64,000 nucleotides of DNA from Catenuloplanes atrovinosus (GCF_031458235.1 NZ_JAVDYB010000001.1:7010501-7074500); one strand, 5' to 3'; shown: positions 1-8,528, numbered from the stretch's first letter. The notes: generated by a model from the letters alone, not told the origin. A program made the numbers and translations.

Positions 1-39
1 CGACGTACGACTGGTCTTCGCAGGGCGGGAAGCTGCCAA
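1..39 (-). CDS. rpoB: RNA polymerase beta subunit, first 13 codons (5' partial)
   Basis: The leftward strand reads a TTG start at 37-39, then A-A-S-R-P-A-K-T-S-R-T-S to the window edge. This matches the N-terminus of actinobacterial RpoB (MA[AD]SR...), the catalytic beta subunit of RNA polymerase. A strong Shine-Dalgarno (GGAAGGA on the minus strand) lies about 6 bases before the TTG. A matching promoter sits about 130 bp upstream, and the position downstream of rplJ-rplL is the canonical place of rpoB. Only the extreme N-terminus is visible, so the identification rests on this short match plus gene order. Confidence 0.85.
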   Translation of the reverse strand, partial: MAASRPAKTSRTS

Positions 40-110
40 GATGCGTCCTTCCGAGGACCGGTGCTGCAAAACGGCCGTTATGCGCGCACCCCAACTGACC
101 CCGCATGGGT

Positions 111-133
111 GGAATGACCGGTCTGAGCATTCC
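111..133 (-). other. hairpin in the rpoB leader
   Basis: GGAATG and CATTCC form a 6-bp stem around an 11-base loop in the roughly 125-base untranslated leader of rpoB. No U tract follows. It could be a minor regulatory or stability structure; no known leader family is recognised. Confidence 0.35.
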
Positions 134-170
134 AGGGCAGGGCTGTAGTGAGAAGGCAGCGCAAACTAGC

Positions 171-199
171 AGTGTAGCCGCACGGCTAACCGCTGTCCA
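171..199 (-). promoter_or_regulatory. rpoB promoter (sigma-70 type)
   Basis: On the minus strand TGGACA (-35) is followed after exactly 17 bases by TACACT (-10). This is close to the actinobacterial housekeeping consensus TTGAC-17-TANNNT. It predicts a start near position 164 and a leader of about 125 bases before the rpoB TTG. Promoters directly in front of rpoB are usual in actinobacteria, in addition to read-through from rplJL. Confidence 0.6.
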
Positions 200-532
200 G
201 CCCCCCACCACAGGTCGTCGCGGAACAGGCCGGGCGCACCTGATCGGTGCTCGCCGGGCCGCTCGGAACGCGGCGTGACTCTGTCGGTTCGCCCCCGGTA
301 TTACCCGGGTCGGGGCCGTCGCAAGCGCGGAAGGTCTTGCTGCCGTTTAGCGTGCCTGCCCCCACAGCCCACGTCAAGGGTTGCGTGGCGGGTCGGAGGT
401 CCGTGATCGACGCGAGCCGCGCGAAACGGGCCGCTAAAGCCACAATTCGGTCAATCCGCCCCGAGAATCGGGTCGTTCAGTGATCACTTAATACAGTCCG
501 CAATCGGACGGTCGCCGATCCAGACGTTTCCA
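200..532. other. gene-free spacer upstream of the rpoB promoter
   Basis: The stretch between the rpoB promoter and the terminator of the glycosyltransferase gene has only unconvincing short reading frames on both strands. A small inverted repeat (GTCCG/CGGAC around 497-510) is the only structure seen. No gene, RNA or repeat is supported here. Confidence 0.5.
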
Positions 533-564
533 GCGGCGGTACGGCCGACCTGCCGTACCGCCGC
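533..564 (-). terminator. terminator of the glycosyltransferase gene
   Basis: A perfect 12-bp inverted repeat (GCGGCGGTACGG / CCGTACCGCCGC) with an 8-base loop lies 11 bases past the stop of the leftward glycosyltransferase. There is no T tract, which is common for actinobacterial terminators. Confidence 0.6.
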
Positions 565-575
565 GGGACGGGGCG

Positions 576-1604
576 TCAGGGGGCCGGAACGAACCGCTCG
601 GCCTCGGCCTGACGCGGCACGATCGGGGGTGCCGGCACGGCCGCACCGTGACTCTCGTCACGCTCGGCGTCCTCGGCCGAGTCGTACCCCACGAAGTAGT
701 TCGGCCGGCCCTGCGCCGAGACGTAGATCCGTGCCACGTACTCACCGAGCAGGCCCAGGCAGAGCAGCTGGAGCGCGCCGAGGAACACCGTGATGACGAT
801 GAGCGACGACCAGCCCGGCACCACGCTGCCGTTCAGGTACGCCACGAACGCGAAGACGGCCAGCAGCGCGCACGCGGCCATGCCGAGCAGGCCCAGCCAG
901 GTCGCCAGCCGCAGCGGGGCCGCGGTGAAGCCGGTGATGCTGTCCACGGCCAGGCGGATCATCTTGGACAGCGGGTACTTCGACTCGCCGGCCGCGCGCT
1001 TCTCCCGCACGTAGGTGACCTCGCCGCTCGGCAGGCCGGTCCACGGCACCAGGAGCCGGTAGACCGGCCGGTTCTCCGGGAGTTGCCGGAGCACGTCGAC
1101 CGTGGCGCGGCTGAGCAGGCGGAAGTCGCCGGCCTGGGACGGCACGTTCCGCCCGACCACGCGGCGCATCAGGTTGTAGTAGGCGCCCGCGGTCCACCGC
1201 TTGAACGGCGTGTCGGTGGTCCGGTCGGTACGCACGCCGTACACGATGTCGAGCTGCTCGGACTGCGCCAGGCGCAGCATCTCGGCCAGCGTCTCCGGCG
1301 GGTCCTGCAGGTCCGCGTCGATGCTCGCCACGTAGGCGCCGTGCGCGCGGTGCAGGCCCGCGGTCAGCGCGCCCTGGTGGCCGCAGTTGCGGCTGAGCCG
1401 GATGACCCGCAGCTCGGGCCAGCTCCGCTGCATGCCGGCCAGCACCAGCGGAGTCGCGTCGCGGCTTCCGTCGTCGACGGCCACGACCTCATATGTCTCG
1501 CCGAGCCCGTCGAGGACCGGCCGGAGTCGCTCTGCGAAGGAAGGGAGGACTTCTTCCTCGTTGTAGATCGGAACGACGACGGAAAGTGTCGGCACCGGGC
1601 GCAC
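576..1604 (-). CDS. polyprenyl-phosphate glycosyltransferase (GT2, DPM1/GtrB-like)
   Basis: A 342-residue family-2 glycosyltransferase expected to transfer a sugar from a nucleotide donor to polyprenyl phosphate at the inner membrane face. The N-terminal GT-A domain shows VPIYNEE (about 11-17), VDDGSRD (43-49) and the metal-binding DADLQDP (96-102). Two hydrophobic segments near residues 232-256 and 264-290 anchor the C-terminus, as in GtrB/YfdH proteins. The last 45 residues are polar and proline rich. It lies between rplL and rpoB in the same direction, separated from rplL by a terminator, so it is an insertion into an otherwise conserved operon rather than a ribosomal gene. The sugar and final acceptor cannot be told from the sequence. 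Confidence 0.9.
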   Translation of the reverse strand: MRPVPTLSVVVPIYNEEEVLPSFAERLRPVLDGLGETYEVVAVDDGSRDATPLVLAGMQRSWPELRVIRLSRNCGHQGALTAGLHRAHGAYVASIDADLQDPPETLAEMLRLAQSEQLDIVYGVRTDRTTDTPFKRWTAGAYYNLMRRVVGRNVPSQAGDFRLLSRATVDVLRQLPENRPVYRLLVPWTGLPSGEVTYVREKRAAGESKYPLSKMIRLAVDSITGFTAAPLRLATWLGLLGMAACALLAVFAFVAYLNGSVVPGWSSLIVITVFLGALQLLCLGLLGEYVARIYVSAQGRPNYFVGYDSAEDAERDESHGAAVPAPPIVPRQAEAERFVPAP

Positions 1605-1663
1605 CTGACAACCCTTCGTTGAGGGGAGGGACGGCCAATCCTAAATGTGAGCCCGGCATACGA

Positions 1664-1697
1664 AAAGGCGGGTGCCCCCTTCGGGACACCCGCCTTT
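1664..1697 (-). terminator. terminator after rplL
   Basis: On the minus strand GGCGGGTG(T)CCC pairs with GGG(G)CACCCGCC around GAA and is followed by TTTT. It ends the rplJ-rplL transcript 19 bases after the rplL stop, so part of rpoB transcription must come from its own promoter. Confidence 0.8.
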
Positions 1698-1715
1698 CAG
1701 TGCGTGAAGACGCGA

Positions 1716-2099
1716 TTACTTGAGGGAGACCTTGGCGCCTTCGCCCTCGAGCTTGGTCTTGGCCTTCTCGGCCGTCTCCTTGTTGACCTTCTCCAGGATG
1801 GCCTTCGGCGCGCTCTCGACGACGTCCTTGGCCTCCTTCAGGCCCAGGCCGGTCAGCTCGCGCACGACCTTGATGACCTGGATCTTCTTGCCACCGTCGG
1901 CCTCGAGGACGACGTCGAACTCGTCCTTCTCCTCCGGGGCGTCCGCAACGGCGGCCGGGCCGGCCGGGCCGGCGATCGCGACCGGCGCGGCGGCGGTCAC
2001 GTCGAAGGTCTCCTCGAACTGCTTCACGAACTCGGAGAGCTCGATCAGCGTCATCTCCTTGAACGCGTCGAGCAGCTCGTCGGTGCTGAGCTTCGCCAT
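1716..2099 (-). CDS. rplL: 50S ribosomal protein L7/L12
   Basis: This is the stalk protein of the large ribosomal subunit, binding translation factors as dimers on L10. At 127 residues it has the family length. It has an N-terminal dimerisation domain (about 1-40), an alanine/proline-rich hinge (about 41-57), and a conserved C-terminal domain containing [20 protein letters not shown] (about 71-90), which forms the factor-binding helices. The start has good context and lies 87 bp downstream of rplJ. The two genes share one promoter and leader, with L10-L12 autoregulation expected. Confidence 0.98.
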   Translation of the reverse strand: MAKLSTDELLDAFKEMTLIELSEFVKQFEETFDVTAAAPVAIAGPAGPAAVADAPEEKDEFDVVLEADGGKKIQVIKVVRELTGLGLKEAKDVVESAPKAILEKVNKETAEKAKTKLEGEGAKVSLK

Positions 2100-2186
2100 G
2101 TCGGCGGTCCTTCCTCTTACTTCTGCAACACGCGAGAGTGTGCTCGCGGGTCAGGTCTGGGTTGGTATTACGAAGACACCGGGGCC

Positions 2187-2735
2187 TCAGGCGGCCTCGG
2201 CGCCGCCTTCCTGCGCACGCTTGTCCTGCAGCGCGGCCACCGTACGGGCGGCCTTCGACAGCGGCGCCTGGAACGTCGCCGCCGCCTTGCTGAGGCTGGC
2301 CTTCATGCCGCCGGCCAGCTTGGCCAGCAGCACCTCACGGGACTCGAGGTCGGCGAGCTTGTTGACCTCGGCGGCCGTGATGGCCTTGCCCTCGAAGACG
2401 CCGCCCTTGATGACGAGCGCGGGGTTGGCCTTCGCGAACTCACGAAGGCTCTTCGCCGCCTCGACGGGGTCGCCGGAAACGAAGGCGAGCGCGGTAGGAC
2501 CGGTGAACAGCGTGTCGAGACCCGAGATGCCCGCGTCCGTCGCGGCACGCTTCGCGAGCGTGTTCTTCGCGACCGCGTAGGTCGTCTCGCGACCCAGCGA
2601 GCGCCGCAGCGTGGTCAGCTGCGCGACCGTCAGGCCCCGGTACTCGGTGAGCACGGTGGCGCCCGCGTTCCGGAAGTGCTCCGTGAGCTCGGCGACGGCA
2701 GTGGCCTTGTCGGCCCGAACCGGCTTGTCCGCCAT
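2187..2735 (-). CDS. rplJ: 50S ribosomal protein L10
   Basis: L10 anchors the L7/L12 stalk to 23S rRNA. The product begins [10 protein letters not shown] and is 182 residues, with the L10 core ([33 protein letters not shown]) followed by a long C-terminal helix carrying the L7/L12 binding sites. I chose the start at 2735 because GGGAGG lies 6 bases before it; the frame stays open further upstream but that extension is leader sequence. It is the first gene of a rplJ-rplL operon with its own promoter (2942-2970) and an attenuator-like leader. Confidence 0.97.
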   Translation of the reverse strand: MADKPVRADKATAVAELTEHFRNAGATVLTEYRGLTVAQLTTLRRSLGRETTYAVAKNTLAKRAATDAGISGLDTLFTGPTALAFVSGDPVEAAKSLREFAKANPALVIKGGVFEGKAITAAEVNKLADLESREVLLAKLAGGMKASLSKAAATFQAPLSKAARTVAALQDKRAQEGGAEAA

Positions 2736-2785
2736 GTCCCTCCCTTCTCGTTGCTTGCGGCTGGTCTGGCCCGAACAACGAGAAA

Positions 2786-2812
2786 GCCCCGGCGCAGAGC
2801 AGCGCACGGGGC
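2786..2812 (-). ncRNA. L10-leader-like attenuator hairpin upstream of rplJ
   Basis: On the minus strand GCCCCG and CGGGGC enclose a structured 15-base loop (itself GCGC/GCGC) and are followed by TTTCTCGTT, 51 bases before the rplJ start. Position and shape fit the terminator/attenuator arm of ribosomal L10 leaders, where L10-L12 binding controls rplJL. I can see the hairpin but not verify the upstream kink-turn fold by eye. Confidence 0.5.
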
Positions 2813-2941
2813 CGGACACGGCCGGATGGCCGCGGCGGAACCAACATCAACGCTCGCCCTGCGCGGGTCGCCCGTGGGACGGGACCTTCGGCTGTGCCCG
2901 GGGGCACGGCAACCAGCGGTCTATGGGTGAAACTTCGACCA

Positions 2942-2970
2942 AGAGTAGCGGTCCGGCCCGGCATCGCCAA
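2942..2970 (-). promoter_or_regulatory. rplJ-rplL promoter
   Basis: The minus strand has TTGGCG (-35), a 17-base spacer and TACTCT (-10), giving a start near 2935 and a leader of about 200 bases before rplJ. On the opposite strand a TAGGAT at 2992-2997 is a plausible -10 for the divergent mannosyltransferase gene. Confidence 0.6.
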
Positions 2971-3075
2971 ATCCGCGGCCGGGAGCACGGCTAGGATGAA
3001 TTCTTGAATAATTTTCGCGCCGGAGTCGGGTCCTGGCTTGCCGCATGGGTGGATGGTCCTCCAAGATCGGCCGCC

Positions 3076-4296
3076 GTGCCCGCAGAGACACCCACCAAGA
3101 GCCCGGCCGACGGCGAGAAGGCCGGCGCTGCCCAGGCCGAGAAGACTTCGGCCGCCCAGCCCACCGCCCCCGGGAGATCCTGGTGGCCCGCGATCCTCGT
3201 CGGCGGCGCGGTGTGGGCCGCCTCCTACCTGGCCTGGGTCGTCGTCACGCTGTTCAGCCAGTACAGCCGCCCCCGGGAGAACCCGATCTCGGTCATCGAC
3301 CTGATGCGCGGCTGGTGGCGGTACGACGCGACCGTCTTCACCCGGATCGCCGAGCACGGGTACGACACGCAGCCGTCCGACCCGGCGTTCTTCCCGCTCT
3401 ACTCGCTGCTGATCCGCGGCGCCGACCTGGTCCTGCCCGGCGGCGCCAAGTTCGTCGCGATCGTCGTCTCCGCGGCCGCCATGTTCGCCATGTACACGCT
3501 GCTCTACCGCCTCACGGAGGTCGAGTTCGGCCCGGCCGTGGCGGTGCGCACCTGCTGGGCGATGGCGGCCTGGCCGGTCGCGTTCTTCCTCGGCGTCGGC
3601 TACAACGGCTCGCTGTTCATCGCGCTGATGCTCGGCACGGTCTACGCGCTGCGCCGCGGGCACTGGTGGGTGGCCGGCGTGCTCGGCGCCTTCGCGACCG
3701 CGACCCGCTCGGTCGGCGTGCTGCTGGCGCTCGCGTTCGCCTACGAGTACCTGCGCCGGCACGGCTTCCGCTGGCGGTGGAACGTGCTCGCCGCCGGCCT
3801 GATGCCGACCGGCCTGCTGGCCTTCATGGGCTACCTGTGGTGGCGCTTCGGCGATCCGCTGCTGTTCCTGGAGGCGCAGAAGCCGTGGGGGCGCGAGCTG
3901 GACTGGCCGTGGGTCGGCATCGTCCGGGCCGTCGAGCTGATCTCCTCCCGGCCGCTGGTGGAGAACGGTGCGCTGCACAGCCTGCTCGACCTCGCGTCGG
4001 TGCTGGCCATGCTGCTCCTGCTGACGCTGTGCTTCGCCGGGCCCTGGCGGATGCGCCGCGACCAGTACGTCCTCCCGCTGCTCGGCGTCGCGCTGCTGCT
4101 CTTCGCGATCTCGTTCCCCGCGGGCCCGCACCGCAACCAGCCACTGATGTCCGCGCCGCGCTTCGCGCTGGAGGTGTTCCCCGCGTTCATGCTGCTGGGC
4201 CACCTGCGGATTCCGGCGCACATCTACGCCACGGCCGCGCTGATGCTCCAGGGTCTCCTCTTCGCGCACTTCACGCGCGGCGGCTGGGTCGGCTGA
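3076..4296 (+). CDS. PIG-V-like membrane mannosyltransferase
   Basis: A polytopic membrane protein of about 406 residues resembling the PIG-V / GT-C mannosyltransferases of actinobacteria. These use a polyprenyl-phosphate sugar on the outer face of the membrane. After a polar alanine/proline-rich head it has about nine hydrophobic segments. The family signature is visible: W-R-Y-D-A-T-V-F followed by RIAEHGYD and AFFPLYSLL. The frame is open back to a TTG at 3004, which has an AGGA 7 bases before it; I prefer the GTG at 3076, but the start is uncertain. It runs opposite to the flanking ribosomal genes and sits between rplA and rplJ, splitting the usual rplKA-rplJL order. Confidence 0.8.
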   Translation: MPAETPTKSPADGEKAGAAQAEKTSAAQPTAPGRSWWPAILVGGAVWAASYLAWVVVTLFSQYSRPRENPISVIDLMRGWWRYDATVFTRIAEHGYDTQPSDPAFFPLYSLLIRGADLVLPGGAKFVAIVVSAAAMFAMYTLLYRLTEVEFGPAVAVRTCWAMAAWPVAFFLGVGYNGSLFIALMLGTVYALRRGHWWVAGVLGAFATATRSVGVLLALAFAYEYLRRHGFRWRWNVLAAGLMPTGLLAFMGYLWWRFGDPLLFLEAQKPWGRELDWPWVGIVRAVELISSRPLVENGALHSLLDLASVLAMLLLLTLCFAGPWRMRRDQYVLPLLGVALLLFAISFPAGPHRNQPLMSAPRFALEVFPAFMLLGHLRIPAHIYATAALMLQGLLFAHFTRGGWVG

Positions 4297-4305
4297 CGGA
4301 AACGA

Positions 4306-4337
4306 GAACGCCCCCGGCCGGTCGGCCGGGGGCGTTC
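4306..4337. terminator. bidirectional terminator between mannosyltransferase and rplA
   Basis: A perfect 15-bp stem (GAACGCCCCCGGCCG with its complement) around a 2-base loop lies between two convergent stop codons and can end transcription from both sides. Confidence 0.85.
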
Positions 4338-4349
4338 CACGTGGATCAC

Positions 4350-5060
4350 TTACTCGGCGGCCGAGTCCAGGTTCTTCACCACGTTCGGGTCGACCGGGAT
4401 GCCCGGGCCCATGGTGGTGGTGAACGTGATCTTCTTCAGGAACTTGCCCTTCGCGGCGGACGGCTTGGCCCGGAGGACCTCGTCCAGCGCCGCGGCGTAG
4501 TTCTCCACCAGCTGCGCCTCGGTGAAGGAGGCCTTGCCGATGATCAGGTGGAGGTTCGAGTGCTTGTCCACCCGGAAGGTGATCTTGCCGCCCTTGATCT
4601 CCGAGACGGCCTTGGTGACGTCCATGGTCACGGTGCCGGTCTTCGGGTTCGGCATCAGGCCGCGCGGGCCCAGGATCCGCGCGATCCGGCCGATCTTGGC
4701 CATCTGGTCGGGCGTCGCGATAGCGGCGTCGAAGTCCAGCCAACCACCCTGGATGCGAGCGACGAGCTCGTCGCTGCCGACGGCGTCGGCACCGGCGGCC
4801 TCCGCCTCCTCGGCCTTGGCGCCGGCCGCGAAGACGATCACGCGGACCGTCTTGCCCGTGCCGTGCGGGAGGTTGACCGTGCCGCGGACCATCTGGTCCG
4901 CCTTGCGCGGGTCGACGCCGAGGCGCATCGCGACCTCGACGGTGGGGTCGAACTTGGTGGCGGTGGTGTCCTTGGCCAGCTTGACCGCCTCGGCCGGGGT
5001 GTAGAGCTTCGACTTGTCGATCTGCTCAACGGCCTTCTTGTAAGCCTTGCTCAGTGCCAT
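4350..5060 (-). CDS. rplA: 50S ribosomal protein L1
   Basis: L1 binds 23S rRNA at the exit-site stalk and controls release of deacylated tRNA; it also represses its own operon in many bacteria. The 236-residue product has the family length and the signatures [31 protein letters not shown] and [16 protein letters not shown]. It lies 80 bp downstream of rplK on the same strand, and the two form the rplKA operon behind nusG. Confidence 0.98.
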   Translation of the reverse strand: MALSKAYKKAVEQIDKSKLYTPAEAVKLAKDTTATKFDPTVEVAMRLGVDPRKADQMVRGTVNLPHGTGKTVRVIVFAAGAKAEEAEAAGADAVGSDELVARIQGGWLDFDAAIATPDQMAKIGRIARILGPRGLMPNPKTGTVTMDVTKAVSEIKGGKITFRVDKHSNLHLIIGKASFTEAQLVENYAAALDEVLRAKPSAAKGKFLKKITFTTTMGPGIPVDPNVVKNLDSAAE

Positions 5061-5140
5061 GTTCGGCGTACTCCTGTGGTCATTGGCGGGTCACGCCCGT
5101 CTGGCGCGCCCTCCCACGGTGGGTGTTACGAGGGGGAACG

Positions 5141-5572
5141 TCAGTCCTTGACCGTGATGCCCATCGACCGGGCGGTGCCGGCGATGATCTTCTCGGCCTG
5201 CTCGACGTCGTTCGCGTTCAGGTCGGACATCTTCTTCTCGGCGATCTCGCGCAGCTGGGCGCGGCTGACCGAACCGACCTTGGTGGCCTGCGGGACGCCG
5301 GAGCCCTTCTGGACGCCGGCGGCCTTCAGCAGCAGGCGCGCGGCCGGCGGCGTCTTGAGGATGAAGGTGAACGACCGGTCCTCGTACACGCTGATCTCGG
5401 CCGGAACGATGTCGCCCCGGCTCGACTCGGTCTGCGCGTTGTAGGCCTTGACGAACTCCATGATGTTCACACCGTGCTGACCCAGCGCGGGGCCGACCGG
5501 CGGCGCCGGGGTGGCCTGGCCCGCCGGCAGCTGCAGCGTGAACGTCTTGACCAGTTTCTTCTTGGGAGGCAT
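5141..5572 (-). CDS. rplK: 50S ribosomal protein L11
   Basis: L11 forms the GTPase-associated centre with 23S rRNA and is needed for stringent-response sensing by Rel. The product starts [20 protein letters not shown] and is 143 residues, standard for the family. It has the N-terminal [14 protein letters not shown] loop that contacts factors and the C-terminal RNA-binding domain ([20 protein letters not shown]). A longer in-frame extension exists, but the start at 5572 matches the family N-terminus. It is cotranscribed with rplA. Confidence 0.98.
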   Translation of the reverse strand: MPPKKKLVKTFTLQLPAGQATPAPPVGPALGQHGVNIMEFVKAYNAQTESSRGDIVPAEISVYEDRSFTFILKTPPAARLLLKAAGVQKGSGVPQATKVGSVSRAQLREIAEKKMSDLNANDVEQAEKIIAGTARSMGITVKD

Positions 5573-5694
5573 GTCTCTTCCTGGGCTTGGAAAGGTGCGG
5601 CTTGTCTTCGTGCTTCGGCGCATCTGCCGCCGGGAATGCGCCGCTGCCGCCTCGCCTAAGGCGGCCGAGATCCTGACTTCGGATCACCGGACAA

Positions 5695-5718
5695 GCGGAC
5701 ACGCCGAAGCGTGCCCGC
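5695..5718 (-). terminator. hairpin between nusG and rplK
   Basis: A 10-bp stem (GCGGGCACGC / GCGTGTCCGC with two G-U pairs) closed by a TTCG loop follows nusG by about 50 bases. Without a T tract it may act as a partial terminator or as part of the leader of rplKA. Confidence 0.5.
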
Positions 5719-5769
5719 GGGCCGACGTTCAAGACTAGCGCAAGCCGGTACGCGCCAGTGCGGTGCGGC

Positions 5770-6522
5770 TCAGATCTTGGAGACCTGGTTGAAGTTCAGC
5801 TCGACCGGCGTCTCCCGGCCGAAGATCGAGACCAGCACCTTGAGCTTCTGCTGATCGGCGTTGATCTCGCTGATCGTGGCGGGCAGCGAGGCGAAGGCAC
5901 CGTCGGTGACGGTGACGGAGTCGCCCTCCTCGAAGTCGAGGACCTTGACCTCCGGCTTGGCCTTCTTCTCCTCCTTCTCCGCCGCGGGCGCCAGCCACTT
6001 CAGCACCTCGTCGAGGGAGAGCGGGGCGGGGCGGTCGGCCCGGTCGGTCGCGCCGACGAAGCCGGTGACGCCCGGCGTGTTCCGGACACAGGAGTACGAC
6101 TCCGGCGTGAGCTCCATCCGGACCAGGATGTAGCCGGGGAAGACCTTCGCGCTGATCTGCTGGCGCTTGCCGTTCTTGACCTCGACCTCCTCGCGGACCG
6201 GGACCTCCACCTGGTAGATGTAGTCCTCCATGTCCAGCGAGGTGATGCGGGTCTCGAGGTTCGTCTTGACCTTGTTCTCGTAACCGGCGTACGAGTGCAC
6301 CACGTACCAGTCGCCGGGCGCGTACCGCAGCTTCTGCCGCAGCTCCGCGACCGGGTCGAAGTCCTCGTCGTCGTCGGCCGGCGCGGCCTCGACCGGCGCG
6401 GTCTCGACCTCCGGCTCGCTGGCGGCCTCGGCCGACTCGTCGTCGGCCGCGGCGAGCTCGCCACTGGCCGTGGCGATCGACGACTGCTCGTCGACGCCGT
6501 CGGTCTCGTCGTACTCAGGCAC
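5770..6522 (-). CDS. nusG: transcription termination/antitermination factor NusG
   Basis: NusG binds the RNA polymerase clamp, links it to Rho or the ribosome and modulates pausing. The 250-residue product has the long acidic N-terminal extension (about 1-70, rich in Asp/Glu/Ala) typical of actinobacteria. This is followed by the NGN domain ([20 protein letters not shown]) and the C-terminal KOW domain ([20 protein letters not shown]). The start is GTG with GGAAGTGAG upstream; a nearby ATG is out of frame. It lies 50 bp after secE and before rplK, the conserved secE-nusG-rplK order. Confidence 0.97.
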   Translation of the reverse strand: MPEYDETDGVDEQSSIATASGELAAADDESAEAASEPEVETAPVEAAPADDDEDFDPVAELRQKLRYAPGDWYVVHSYAGYENKVKTNLETRITSLDMEDYIYQVEVPVREEVEVKNGKRQQISAKVFPGYILVRMELTPESYSCVRNTPGVTGFVGATDRADRPAPLSLDEVLKWLAPAAEKEEKKAKPEVKVLDFEEGDSVTVTDGAFASLPATISEINADQQKLKVLVSIFGRETPVELNFNQVSKI

Positions 6523-6572
6523 GCTTGCTCACTTCCATAAACAAATCGAACTCGGCCGGAACCGGGCGCGGC

Positions 6573-6950
6573 TCAGCCGAAGATGGCCAGGATGCCCTTG
6601 GCGAAGCCGAAGTCCAGCAGGGCCACGATCGTCATCATGACCGCGACGAACACGATCACGACGGCGGTGTAGGTCAGCAGTTCGTTCCGCGTCGGCCAGA
6701 TGACCTTACGAAGCTCGGCCACGACCTCGCGGAAGAACCGGCCGAGACGCGCGAACGGGCCGCGGCGGGGCTTCTTCTCCTTGGAGGGGCTGTCGGCCTC
6801 CTCGGTCTTGGCCTTGGACAGCGTGGCGGTGCCGCCACGGGAGACCGGCTCGTCCGCGACGTCATCCTCGTCCTCGACGGCGTCCTCGAACGTCTCGTCG
6901 TTCAGGTTGTCGTCGGCGGGGTCCTCGCCGCGTCGCTTCCTCTCGGCCAC
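6573..6950 (-). CDS. secE: preprotein translocase subunit SecE
   Basis: SecE clamps the SecY channel. The product has a long acidic, charged N-terminus, then the conserved amphipathic segment FFREVVAELRKVIWPTRNEL and one transmembrane helix (YTAVVIVFVAVMMTIVALLD), as in single-helix actinobacterial SecE. I use the GTG at 6950 (about 125 residues) because AGAGGG precedes it; an ATG at 6965 is equally in frame but has no Shine-Dalgarno. It follows tRNA-Trp and precedes nusG, the usual arrangement. Confidence 0.93.
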   Translation of the reverse strand: MAERKRRGEDPADDNLNDETFEDAVEDEDDVADEPVSRGGTATLSKAKTEEADSPSKEKKPRRGPFARLGRFFREVVAELRKVIWPTRNELLTYTAVVIVFVAVMMTIVALLDFGFAKGILAIFG

Positions 6951-7160
6951 TTCGCCCTCTTCCATCGCGGGGTCGTTGGTCAGACGCAGACGTTGAGAAC
7001 GCCGGCGCCCTTGCACGCCCGCCGCCCGACGGTCCCGGTTGCTGGCGGCGAACCGGGCTGACACCGCGGCCGTTTCCTCGGCGAAAGTTGCCGCAACACC
7101 ACCACCACGGGATCAACGCCGCAACAGGCGCAATCCCCCGGGCCGGTTAGGCCTTAGGCG

Positions 7161-7233
<73 letters not shown>

Positions 7234-7339
7234 TGGGGGGAGTCATCACCACAGGCGGTGACTACCCCACGGCGCACCAGTGTACGGGTAGCCGGCGGAC
7301 TTTCCCAACCGGCCACCCCCTTTACCGGCGCGGCACCCC

Positions 7340-7729
7340 TCAGGGGCGCTTGATCACGGCCTTGGCCTGCGCCAGCACCTTCACCCCGGCGCAGGTGGCG
7401 GTGAGGTCGAGCCGCACCAGGCCCGGATCGTCCGTGTCCTTCGCCACCGCGGTGACCTCGATCTCCGTCCCGTCCTCGGTGTCCGGGACCTCGACCGGGC
7501 GGGTGAAGCGGACGCCGTACTCGACGATGGCGTCCGGGCGGCCGGCCCAGGTGGTGACCGCGCGGCCGACCAGCGCCATGGTGAGCATGCCGTGCGCGAT
7601 CACGCCGGGCAGGCCCACCTTGGCCGCGAAGCTCTCGCTCCAGTGGATCGGGTTGAAGTCGCCGGAGGCGCCCGCGTACCGGATCAGGTCCGCCCGGGTC
7701 ACCCGGTAGCGCTGCGTGGGAAGTTCCAT
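7340..7729 (-). CDS. hadB: MaoC-like (3R)-hydroxyacyl-ACP dehydratase subunit HadB
   Basis: A 129-residue hot-dog-fold protein carrying the hydratase-2 motif: SGDFNPIHWSESFA followed by PGVIAHGM, with the catalytic Asp and His in place. In mycobacteria HadB is the catalytic half of HadAB, which dehydrates 3-hydroxyacyl-ACP in type II fatty-acid elongation. It lies 5 bp downstream of hadA, consistent with a heterodimer. The third subunit gene hadC found in mycobacteria is absent; tRNA-Trp and secE follow directly. In an organism without mycolic acids it more likely serves general fatty-acid metabolism. Confidence 0.9.
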   Translation of the reverse strand: MELPTQRYRVTRADLIRYAGASGDFNPIHWSESFAAKVGLPGVIAHGMLTMALVGRAVTTWAGRPDAIVEYGVRFTRPVEVPDTEDGTEIEVTAVAKDTDDPGLVRLDLTATCAGVKVLAQAKAVIKRP

Positions 7730-7734
7730 CGTGC

Positions 7735-8184
7735 TCAGCCCTCCTCGCCGCGGACCACGAACATGGTCCAGACCGTGACGACCGCCTCGCCGTCGCTGGT
7801 GCCGATCTCGCTGCGGGTGGTCAGGAAGTCGTGCCCGCCGCGCGCGTTGATGCTCTCGATCGTGTTCACGCAGACCAGCTCGTCGCCGGCGGTGACCGGT
7901 CGGGTGTACGCGAAGCGCTGGTCGCCGTGGACCACCCGGCTGTAGTCGACGCCGAGCGCCGGGTCCTCGACGATCTGCCGGCTCGCGGCCATGCTCAGCA
8001 CCATCGGGAAGGTCGGTGGCGCGATCACGTCCGGGTAGCCGAGCGCCCGCGCGGCCTCCGGATCGTGGTAGGCCGCGTCCTCGGCGCCGATCGCGGTCGC
8101 GAACTCACGGATCTTCTCGCGCCCCACCTGGTACGGCGCGCTGGGCGGGTAGCTGCGCCCGGTAAACGACTGGTCCAACCCCAT
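7735..8184 (-). CDS. hadA: FAS1-like dehydratase subunit HadA (UPF0336)
   Basis: A 149-residue hot-dog protein with the N-terminal half of the MaoC family (REKIREFATAIG, the AYHDPEAAR region, APPTFPMVLS). It lacks the catalytic hydratase-2 motif, as HadA proteins do. It would bind the acyl chain and pair with HadB. It starts with ATG at 8184, 113 bp after rpmG with a stem-loop between them, and ends 5 bp before hadB. Gene order rpmG-hadA-hadB is that of M. tuberculosis Rv0634B-Rv0636. Confidence 0.9.
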   Translation of the reverse strand: MGLDQSFTGRSYPPSAPYQVGREKIREFATAIGAEDAAYHDPEAARALGYPDVIAPPTFPMVLSMAASRQIVEDPALGVDYSRVVHGDQRFAYTRPVTAGDELVCVNTIESINARGGHDFLTTRSEIGTSDGEAVVTVWTMFVVRGEEG

Positions 8185-8228
8185 GGGCGGACACCCTACC
8201 GCCAGGCCGATGACGTGCCGTCAACGCG

Positions 8229-8264
8229 CTCAGGGCGCCTCCGGAAGTCCGGAAGCGCCCTGAG
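8229..8264. terminator. strong hairpin between rpmG and hadA
   Basis: CTCAGGGCGC and GCGCCCTGAG, with an inner TCCGG/CCGGA stem and one mismatch, close on a 4-base loop. It lies 33 bases after the rpmG stop and can terminate or attenuate transcription before hadA. Confidence 0.65.
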
Positions 8265-8297
8265 ATGGCGTTCGTGCCGCCCGCGGGAGTCAGCGGG

Positions 8298-8465
8298 TCA
8301 GCGGGTCTCGCGGTGGAGCGTGTGCTTGCCGTCCCGGGGGCAGAACTTCTTCAGCTCGACGCGGTCCGGGTCGTTACGGCGGTTCTTACGCGTGATGTAG
8401 TTGCGCTCCTTGCACTCCACACACGCCAAGGTGATCTTGGGACGGACGTCGGTCGCCTTAGCCAC
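8298..8465 (-). CDS. rpmG: 50S ribosomal protein L33
   Basis: A 55-residue protein starting GTG ([10 protein letters not shown]) with GAGGAAGG upstream. The L33 core [18 protein letters not shown] is followed by [20 protein letters not shown] and an HRETR tail. It keeps the first CxxC pair, but the second knuckle reads C-P-R-D, so only three of the four usual zinc-ribbon cysteines are present. It is the first protein gene of the hadAB-secE-nusG block. Confidence 0.95.
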   Translation of the reverse strand: MAKATDVRPKITLACVECKERNYITRKNRRNDPDRVELKKFCPRDGKHTLHRETR

Positions 8466-8528
8466 GGCGGGGTGCCTTCCTCGAAACGCGGGGTGAAAAT
8501 CCCTACGACCTGAATACTACGACGTACC

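Noticed and set aside
2440-4743. A 767-codon open frame on the minus strand crossing rplJ, the mannosyltransferase and rplA.
   Set aside because: It is an out-of-frame shadow of three real genes; its translation is low-complexity Arg/Pro/Gly/Ala with no family match.
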